Source: Bacteroidales bacterium UBA4070
Lineage (GTDB): Bacteria; Bacteroidota; Bacteroidia; Bacteroidales; VadinHA17
NCBI GenBank assembly: GCA_002383485.1
Contig: DFYY01000032.1
Location: forward strand, 31,632 to 95,631
Direction of reading: 5' to 3'
Length of the DNA stretch: 64,000 nucleotides
This document shows positions 58,547 to 64,000 of the stretch, in pieces; the stretch's first letter is position 1, and every line of letters begins with the position of its first letter. The notes under the pieces were generated by a model. That model was not told the DNA's origin. It searched no databases and saw only the letters and a list, made by a program, of their open reading frames with translations. The translations under genes were made by a program, and so were the position numbers.

Positions 58547-59443
58547 TCAGAAGCGCGACAGCCTCTTAAAGTCACTGATCAGAAGACCGCTGGCATTCCT
58601 GCTGTCAACCATATGGCTGTCATAGTAATACATCAGGGCATCATCAGCGCCGATCAGCGTCTTCATGCATGTCCCGGTCTGCTTGACGCCTTCCGGCCCT
58701 ACCTTGTGAACTATAACGACATCCTTTCCCTTTTCCTCAATAGCCCGTATAATCTCCTCATCATCAACTATCCTGACCTTGTAGGGGTAGTGAACGGCTA
58801 TCCTGTCCAGACTGTTCACCTCGGGCGCCAGGTCCTCTTCCCGCACAAGGATTGTTTTATTCTTTATTTCAGGAACATTCCTGTTGTAGTAGTTGAGGTA
58901 CCTGAGTGCCGTTGTGGAGGGATTCTTCATCACCATCTCTGCATGATATTCCATGAACCTTATTATCAGGCCAAGCTTGTAGCTGTACTCTTCCTCCGGT
59001 GCACCGGAGAAACAGAGCGGGATGGCGCAAAACTCGGGAAGCTGGTCCAACTCGTCCACGTCAGCTCCCTGAAGAAGGTTCAGGAAATCATAGGTGGAAC
59101 CCGATTTGTCATTGCTGAAGTTGGTTATTGTCAGAACCAGAAAGGAAAGTGACGGATCATTGCGCATTACATTGAACTCCTCCGTTGTTATATATTTCAC
59201 CGGGGTGACCTTCCAGTACTTGTTGACCGCATCCCTGATCTCCGCATTGTAAAAGGAGAACTGGTCATCTTCCTTAACAACACAGGTAACTGACTTCAGG
59301 AACCGTGCAGCATCATCAGATGTGGGCCATGGTCTTTGCTGAGACGATACCGAGGCAGAGATGAAAAGAGTAAGGAGCGACACGAGAAAGTGTCTTGTGA
59401 ACCTTTTACTTTGGGGCAGGAAGAAGAACCGGGTTTCTTTCAT
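58547..59443 (-). CDS. Secreted protein of unknown family
   Basis: 298 residues with a signal peptide (HFLVSLLTLFISASVSSQQ). I do not recognise a family. The mature part is mixed alpha/beta (FYNAEIRDAVNKYWKVTPVKYIT, DALMYYYDSHMVDSRN) and contains a stretch of hydrophobic and charged residues but no motifs of known enzymes. The chain starts 38 bases before the stop of the upstream gene (59406 is that gene's end), so the two are coupled by overlap. Secretion and the pairing suggest a common envelope role. Confidence 0.7.
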   Translation of the reverse strand: MKETRFFFLPQSKRFTRHFLVSLLTLFISASVSSQQRPWPTSDDAARFLKSVTCVVKEDDQFSFYNAEIRDAVNKYWKVTPVKYITTEEFNVMRNDPSLSFLVLTITNFSNDKSGSTYDFLNLLQGADVDELDQLPEFCAIPLCFSGAPEEEYSYKLGLIIRFMEYHAEMVMKNPSTTALRYLNYYNRNVPEIKNKTILVREEDLAPEVNSLDRIAVHYPYKVRIVDDEEIIRAIEEKGKDVVIVHKVGPEGVKQTGTCMKTLIGADDALMYYYDSHMVDSRNASGLLISDFKRLSRF

Positions 59444-60146
59444 TGAATTTTCTGAGGTATACGAACATCATCTTTTTCTGGTTCTTGTTGCGCAAGGAGA
59501 CAAACTCCTCGTACAGCTCGGGATCCCTCATCAGCATCAGCTCAAGGTTTTCCAGGTTGTACTCATATGTCTTGCCCGTCTCGAAATCAATCATGAACAT
59601 CTTCAGGTCTGTACGTGAGGGGCTGCGGTATGGATAACCGCTGTAGTAGGGGTCATAATACCGCGAGGAGTAGGGGCTGTAGTAATACGGCGAATAGAGA
59701 GACCTGTAAGGGGAATAGTAGGGATCATAGTATCCGTACTGGTTATAACCCGTCTGGGTGGTGATATCGGCCACAAAATGAATGATTGATCCGAAGAAGG
59801 TGATGCGGTTGAAGTTACCCTGCACTTTTGCATACAGCACGCCATTGCGTGCAAAACCCCAGATATTGTCCTTCTCAATCTCCTGTCGCACACCCAGATT
59901 GTCATAGAAATAGATCTTTTCAGAGGAGATCACCTGGTCAAAGAAATCCTTGTCATTGTAATCTACCGAGGTGAACAGCTTAGCCTTGGGAATTGGGCTG
60001 TTGGTCTTCACCATGTCAAAGTTCAGGTAAATTCCGTCCCTGAACTTAAAGTCAGGGGTATACTGAACAAGAGTATCCCCCTGCTGTGCCCGGACCATAC
60101 CTGCTGCAACCAGTGCCAGAATCAGTGTCAATAAGCCCTTTTTCAT
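59406..60146 (-). CDS. Secreted Tyr/Pro-rich protein of unknown family
   Basis: 246 residues with a signal peptide (GLLTLILALVAAGMVRAQQG). The N-terminal half (FKFRDGIYLNFDMVKTNSPIPKA) is strand-rich, followed at about 143-180 by a low-complexity Tyr/Ser/Pro tract (YYDPYYSPYRSLYSPYYYS and further YSPY-type units) and a C-terminal helical region (DLKMFMIDFETGKTYEYNL). No known family is recognised. ATG 60146 is chosen because the frame is open further but the signal peptide begins here. The -7 element at 60189 fits this start. Confidence 0.7.
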   Translation of the reverse strand: MKKGLLTLILALVAAGMVRAQQGDTLVQYTPDFKFRDGIYLNFDMVKTNSPIPKAKLFTSVDYNDKDFFDQVISSEKIYFYDNLGVRQEIEKDNIWGFARNGVLYAKVQGNFNRITFFGSIIHFVADITTQTGYNQYGYYDPYYSPYRSLYSPYYYSPYSSRYYDPYYSGYPYRSPSRTDLKMFMIDFETGKTYEYNLENLELMLMRDPELYEEFVSLRNKNQKKMMFVYLRKFNERNPVLLPAPK

Positions 60147-60188
60147 CACACTCTTTTTCAGATTTACTTCAAAAATTATACCGTAAGG

Positions 60189-60196
60189 CAAAAATA
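60189..60196 (-). promoter_or_regulatory. -7 promoter element for the Tyr-rich protein gene
   Basis: The minus strand reads TATTTTTG, a full TAnnTTTG match, 43 bases before ATG 60146. It excludes the upstream start at 60227. Confidence 0.5.
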
Positions 60197-60249
60197 ATCT
60201 TTTATAGGTACTGAAAGCAGCCCTCACTTTATCTTTATTGAAATTGATG

Positions 60250-60257
60250 TATCTTTG
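60250..60257 (+). promoter_or_regulatory. -7 promoter element for the hybrid kinase gene
   Basis: TATCTTTG, a full TAnnTTTG match, 29 bases before ATG 60286. TTTA at 60228-60231 is a plausible -33 element at a distance of 18 bases. Confidence 0.55.
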
Positions 60258-60285
60258 AGTAACGTAAATCTACTGCGCTCATATT

Positions 60286-61617
60286 ATGCCGAACAGAACA
60301 AAACCCTCCTCCATCCCGCATTCGGATCTGATGACCCGGAGGACGCGTGACCGGATTCTCATGCCTGTGGCACTTGCGCTTCTTCTGGTTGTCATTGCGC
60401 TTGTATCAGCTCTGTCAGGCCTGATCTACGTGCCTTATGTGGCAGGAGTCATAGCAGTGATACCACTGGCAGTGTCAATAGCAGAACTCAGGAGGCTGAT
60501 TTCCGACAGCAGGGATATTCTCAGAGAGCTGGCAGACATAGCGGAAAAGAACGAAGCGGTTATCAACTCCTTCTCACACAAGATAAGGGAGCCTCTCAAC
60601 AACCTGGTCCTCCTCGGGAACATGCTCAGCGAGACAACCACCTCACCAAAGCAGCAGGAGTTGGTTGAGACTTTCGTTGCCTCCACCGGCTCAATGGTTG
60701 ATGTGGTCAATGAACTCACGATGGAGACGGCCGGGAACATAACCTTCGAGCGCAGGGGAGAGATAAGATTCAGGCTGGGGCCCATCATTCATGATACCAT
60801 CGGCCTGATGAAACTGAACAAGAAGCATGAACAGAGCGTAGTGATCTATGATGACCGGGGCGAGGGAGCAGGAGAATACAGCGGTGATCCAATCATCCTG
60901 AAGCAAATACTGATTGATCTTCTCAGTGCTGCCATTTCCGGTGCATCCGGCAAGGTGACCATTAAGATACAGGCCAGGGAAGCCGGCCTGAAGGAAGGAG
61001 CTCAGAAGGTGGAGTTCACACTGTCATCCAACAACCCTGTGGTATTCATCGGTGAGGGCCGGCAGCCATGGCCGCTGGCAGCCAGGCTGATCCGTGACGG
61101 CGGGGGAAACTGGCAGGAATCAACAACAGGCTCAGGATCATGGTTTGTATTCCATATTTATCTGCGTAAGGCTGATAAGCTTACCCAGCCGGCAGCCGCC
61201 AGCACACTCATAAAGGGTATGCAGCCTGAAAAGGGCAGAAAGGAGATGAAAGACCTTAATATTCTGCTGGTAGAAGACAATCCTATAAACCAGCGTATCA
61301 CACAGCTCATGCTGGAGCCGCTCATCAAACGACTTGAGATAGCCCGCAACGGGAAGGAGGCACTGGACATGTTCGGGACAGCGCGCTATGACATGATACT
61401 GATGGACGTACAGATGCCGGTGATGAACGGGTTGGTTGCTGCCGAAAAGATACGGAACCTTGAGATGAGCACCCAGGTACACATCCCGATCATAGCGATT
61501 ACTGCAAATGCAATGCTGGGCGACAGGGAACAGTGCCTGGCAGTAGGTATGGATGACTATATCAGTAAACCAATTGAGCCTGAAGTGCTTATAGAAAAGA
61601 TCACGGCGCTGATCTGA
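60286..61617 (+). CDS. Hybrid histidine kinase with degraded ATP site
   Basis: 443 residues. Two transmembrane helices (about 25-70), then a HisKA-like helix with the phospho-acceptor H98 (SFSHKIREPLNN), a HATPase-like fold, and an intact C-terminal receiver (E330-D331, D374 in LMDVQMPVMNG, K428 in ISKPIEP). In the ATPase part the N-box reads IDLLSAAISGA instead of the usual INLLSNAIKFT, so the magnesium-binding Asn is replaced by Ala, and no DxGxG box is seen. It may therefore be a non-catalytic phosphorelay protein charged by another kinase. The receiver retains all key residues. Its targets are unknown. Confidence 0.8.
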   Translation: MPNRTKPSSIPHSDLMTRRTRDRILMPVALALLLVVIALVSALSGLIYVPYVAGVIAVIPLAVSIAELRRLISDSRDILRELADIAEKNEAVINSFSHKIREPLNNLVLLGNMLSETTTSPKQQELVETFVASTGSMVDVVNELTMETAGNITFERRGEIRFRLGPIIHDTIGLMKLNKKHEQSVVIYDDRGEGAGEYSGDPIILKQILIDLLSAAISGASGKVTIKIQAREAGLKEGAQKVEFTLSSNNPVVFIGEGRQPWPLAARLIRDGGGNWQESTTGSGSWFVFHIYLRKADKLTQPAAASTLIKGMQPEKGRKEMKDLNILLVEDNPINQRITQLMLEPLIKRLEIARNGKEALDMFGTARYDMILMDVQMPVMNGLVAAEKIRNLEMSTQVHIPIIAITANAMLGDREQCLAVGMDDYISKPIEPEVLIEKITALI

Positions 61618-61647
61618 GAAGTGACAGCAGCAAGTATCCGGCAGCAG

Positions 61648-61666
61648 CCCGGGAAAACATCCCGGG
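61648..61666. other. Stem-loop between convergent signalling genes
   Basis: CCCGGGA, loop AAACA, TCCCGGG: a seven-base perfect stem in the 101-base convergent gap between the hybrid kinase and the SpoIIE-type phosphatase. No T tract is present, but it could help end either transcript. Confidence 0.45.
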
Positions 61667-61718
61667 AGGTACCGGCGGCATGCAGGCAGCCCAGACGGAT
61701 CAGCCCGGGGTCGCCCCG

Positions 61719-62699
61719 TCAGAAAGGCTTCACACCCAAAATCATCATGTCATCAATCTGATCATGACCCTCCATCCAGGAGTCAATGGTCTCGTCCAGT
61801 ATACGCTGCTGGTCAGGCAGCGGGTATTTACTGATCGTGAGAAGTATGTGTCTCAGACGGCGGTACATGAACTTCTTGTTATCGGGGCCACCGAACTGGT
61901 CAGCGTAACCGTCAGAGAAGAGATAGAGAAGATCACCATCCTGAAGGGTGAAAGTGCTCCGGTTGAATGAGACCATTGCAAAAGACTGAACCACATTCTT
62001 CTTGTCACCCTTGATCTCTATCAGCTTGTCGTCACGAACTATGTAAACCGGCAGGAACGCACCGGAGAACTCCATCAGCCTGGTCTTTTTATCTATGATG
62101 CATATGCTCATCTCTATTCCGTCCTTGATGATAGGCTTGCCGCTCTCCTCCTTGTAGAAGGCCGACTCCAGTTCGCGGTTCATCGTGAGCAGTACCTGGT
62201 CACTGTCATCCACTTTCATATCATTGATGATCTTGTGAATGAGTTCCAGGCCGATCATTGACATCAGGGCCCCGGGAACACCGTGGCCGGTGCAGTCGGC
62301 TGCAGCTATGAAGTACTTGTCATCACGCTCACTGAACCAGTAAAAGTCGCCGCTGACGATATGCTTCGGACGGTAGTATATAAAATAGTCCGGAAAGATC
62401 CTGCGGATATGGTGTTCCGAGGGGAGGAGCGCCGCCTGTATCCTGCGGGCATAATTGAGACTGTCAGTCAGATCCTTGTTTCGAAGCTGCAGTTCTGACC
62501 TTTGAATCTCAATCTCGCTGTAAGCGCTTTTCATCTCTGAAAGGTGCTTCCTGGTCCGCAGGAGCACCCAGAACTGCAGGACGGCGAGGTAGATAAGTGC
62601 CACAACAATGAATACGGCTATGGCATAGTTGATGACCGGATTGTCTCTCAGTCCGTCTGCCATTGCAGCAGCCAGGGCCGATGGCATCAGGCTGTTCAC
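61719..62699 (-). CDS. SpoIIE-type PP2C phosphatase, membrane-bound
   Basis: 326 residues. One transmembrane helix (INYAIAVFIVVALIYLAVLQFWVLL, about 24-48), a coiled-coil region (50-85), and a PPM/SpoIIE phosphatase domain. The metal-binding Asp are in VSGDFYWF, AAADCTGHGVPGALMS, FSDGYADQFGG and IDDMMILGV. Such proteins dephosphorylate anti-sigma antagonists or other regulators. The start overlaps the stop of the UbiD-family gene by 4 bases (ATGA). No anti-sigma antagonist partner is in the window. Confidence 0.92.
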   Translation of the reverse strand: MNSLMPSALAAAMADGLRDNPVINYAIAVFIVVALIYLAVLQFWVLLRTRKHLSEMKSAYSEIEIQRSELQLRNKDLTDSLNYARRIQAALLPSEHHIRRIFPDYFIYYRPKHIVSGDFYWFSERDDKYFIAAADCTGHGVPGALMSMIGLELIHKIINDMKVDDSDQVLLTMNRELESAFYKEESGKPIIKDGIEMSICIIDKKTRLMEFSGAFLPVYIVRDDKLIEIKGDKKNVVQSFAMVSFNRSTFTLQDGDLLYLFSDGYADQFGGPDNKKFMYRRLRHILLTISKYPLPDQQRILDETIDSWMEGHDQIDDMMILGVKPF

Positions 62700-64000
62700 C
62701 CGGCGGTGGCCCTTTCTGTCTCCACTGAAGCTTCCCCCGGTTTGAGGAGAGGCAATAGTCTCAGAGACGGTGATTCAACCAGCGGGCCGAGGCCGTATTC
62801 ATCCCACCTGCGGTCTACCAGAGCGATCGTCTCAGGGGAAGAGCAGACGACATTGGGCCAATCCCGCGGAAAAACCGGCAACGAACGGGTTTTTGAGGTG
62901 GCATCAATAAAGATCGCTCCTCCCTTGAGGTGGTACAAGTCACGTGCGGGGTCACTGTTGCCGGTCACCAGCCATGTCAGCATGGCAGGATCATCAGCGT
63001 CAGCGCCTTCATCCACTGCGATGACCACTGTGCCAGGGGCAGTGAGCGGAACAGGCAGTGATGCTGCAAGACGGTTCATATCCAACCCTTCCGGCGGCTT
63101 CCTGACGGTCAGTACCGCAACGGGCAATGAATAATCAGCCAGGGTCTGCATACCGGTAACAACACCGCCGGTGACCTCATCACCCGTAAGCAGCAACAGC
63201 GGAACCGAATGATACTCGGCAGTACGCTCCTCGGCAAGCTTCACCGTGGCGTCAATACCCAGCTTACCTCCCATACTGAACCTGTCGGAAGCATGATCGA
63301 GAACATCAAGCGGCCCGCGGGTAAGGAGAAAGTCTGTCTCAAACCTGACATTGGCAAAGAAGGCCTCCGCCACAGCATGGTAATCAGTCACATGCACAGG
63401 GCTGCTCACCACGATTATATACTTACTGAGCATCATCTGTCCGGCGCCAAAGAGAGCACTGAGCACCTTCATTCCCTGCCCCGGATAGGTTTTATCAATA
63501 CTTACTATCACCAGGTTATGGGCAACACCTGATACAGGCATGTGCAACTCCCGTATCTCCGGTGCAATGGCCAGCTTGATCGGGGCAAAGAAGATTTTTT
63601 CAGTAGCCTTACCCATCCATGCATCCTCCATCGGGGGCACACCTACCACTGTGGCAGGGTAAACGGCATTCCTCCGGTGTGTAATGCAGGTGACATGAAA
63701 CCTTGGGTATAAGTCTGCCAGCGAGTAGAAGCCGGTGTGATCACCAAAGGGTCCTTCTCTTACAGGGCTCTCGGCAGTATCAACATACCCTTCGATGACA
63801 AAATCAGAGTCAGCCGGTACCCAGAGGTCGTTGGTAAGGCATCTGACAAGTTTTACCCTCTTCTTCCGCAGGAATGCTGCGAGAATGTATTCACTGATCT
63901 CCTCCGGCAGCGGTGCTGTTGCTGCGTATGTATAGACAGGGTCACCACCCAGGGTCACCGTGACGGGCATACGCCCTCCCCTTTTTTTCCATTCATCGTA
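62696..64000 (-). CDS. UbiD-family decarboxylase, partial (N-terminus beyond window)
   Basis: The reading frame is open to the window edge, giving about 434 residues of a protein that should be near 600. UbiD hallmarks are visible: MPVTVTLGGDPVYTYAA, REGPFGDHTGFYSLADLYPRFHVTCITHR, PATVVGVPPMEDAWMGKATEKIFFAP and DRFSMGGKLGIDATVK. These enzymes need prenylated FMN. In organisms with the futalosine pathway a UbiD-type enzyme decarboxylates 1,4-dihydroxy-6-naphthoate-derived intermediates, and MqnB and MqnD are encoded at 11-12 kb, so that role is likely. The stop overlaps the downstream SpoIIE-type gene by 4 bases. Confidence 0.9.
   Translation of the reverse strand, partial: YDEWKKRGGRMPVTVTLGGDPVYTYAATAPLPEEISEYILAAFLRKKRVKLVRCLTNDLWVPADSDFVIEGYVDTAESPVREGPFGDHTGFYSLADLYPRFHVTCITHRRNAVYPATVVGVPPMEDAWMGKATEKIFFAPIKLAIAPEIRELHMPVSGVAHNLVIVSIDKTYPGQGMKVLSALFGAGQMMLSKYIIVVSSPVHVTDYHAVAEAFFANVRFETDFLLTRGPLDVLDHASDRFSMGGKLGIDATVKLAEERTAEYHSVPLLLLTGDEVTGGVVTGMQTLADYSLPVAVLTVRKPPEGLDMNRLAASLPVPLTAPGTVVIAVDEGADADDPAMLTWLVTGNSDPARDLYHLKGGAIFIDATSKTRSLPVFPRDWPNVVCSSPETIALVDRRWDEYGLGPLVESPSLRLLPLLKPGEASVETERATAG

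Noticed and set aside
1..64000. tRNA genes, CRISPR arrays, insertion sequences or phage genes.
   Set aside because: On reading both strands I found no TψC-like arm with a matching acceptor stem, no regularly spaced direct repeats and no transposase or integrase motif. A tRNAscan, Infernal and ISfinder search would settle this.

Overview
This 64 kb window is a stretch of chromosome from a member of the Bacteroidota, most likely an anaerobic or facultatively anaerobic environmental lineage rather than a typical gut Bacteroides. The evidence is the gene content: GldD and GldE, a PorP/SprF-type membrane protein, a secreted peptidase with a type IX secretion C-terminal domain, Skp-Skp-BamA-UppS clustering, the 30-residue AURKAIP1/COX24-like ribosomal protein beside HU, and futalosine-route menaquinone genes. 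Many genes lack an obvious Shine-Dalgarno, and about 20 intergenic regions carry the Bacteroidota -7 promoter element TAnnTTTG. Anaerobic energy metabolism is suggested by an aldehyde:ferredoxin oxidoreductase, KorAB and a many-cluster flavin oxidoreductase. The window is almost wholly coding. I saw no tRNA, rRNA, CRISPR array, transposase or phage gene.

Layout. 0-5 kb: a tungsten-type aldehyde oxidoreductase with a divergent ThiS/MoaD-like sulfur carrier, a DivIC/FtsB-like division protein, an OmpH-like lipoprotein and an orphan PorP/SprF protein. 5-10.8 kb: a 1074-residue fusion that joins what other bacteria encode as three HcnABC-type subunits plus a ferredoxin, then proline dehydrogenase, nitroreductase and superoxide dismutase. 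10.8-14.5 kb: MqnD and MqnB (menaquinone), divergent from a eukaryote-like 6-pyruvoyltetrahydropterin synthase, FolE and FabD. 14.5-21 kb: a very large receiver/PEP-synthase-like ATP-grasp protein and the KorAB 2-oxoacid:ferredoxin oxidoreductase. 21-29.5 kb: an envelope-biogenesis operon on the minus strand (two DUF6089-like barrels, UppS, BamA, two Skp/OmpH, MurI), preceded by a CBS protein and NAD kinase. 29.5-40 kb: mostly plus-strand housekeeping genes (PdxJ, ManA, EngB, Prs, L25, Pth, S4 protein, acyltransferase, SDR, VOC). 40-44 kb: a lipoprotein dipeptidase, a non-coding region with a candidate small RNA, and an ECF-sigma cassette. 44-50.3 kb: RNase G, the tiny ribosomal protein, HU, then ssb-gldE-gldD-PPTase-GGGPS. 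50.3-64 kb: a PafA-like phosphatase homolog lacking key catalytic residues, a T9SS-exported M14 peptidase, YchF, a second ECF-sigma cassette, HisS, three membrane or secreted proteins of unknown role, a hybrid histidine kinase with a degraded ATP site, a SpoIIE-type phosphatase and a UbiD-family decarboxylase that runs off the window edge.

The genes tie together in a few themes: ferredoxin- and quinone-linked anaerobic metabolism (AOR, KorAB, the fused flavin dehydrogenase, MqnB/MqnD/UbiD), outer-membrane assembly and type IX secretion (BamA, Skp, PorP, GldD/E, M14 cargo), and signalling proteins with rearranged or degenerate catalytic domains (receiver-ATP-grasp fusion, hybrid kinase with a broken N-box, PafA-like homolog). 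No complete new system such as a defence island is visible. The most unusual items are the one-polypeptide HcnABC-like dehydrogenase, the receiver/ATP-grasp protein, the PafA-like probable pseudoenzyme and the candidate small RNA near 41.7 kb.
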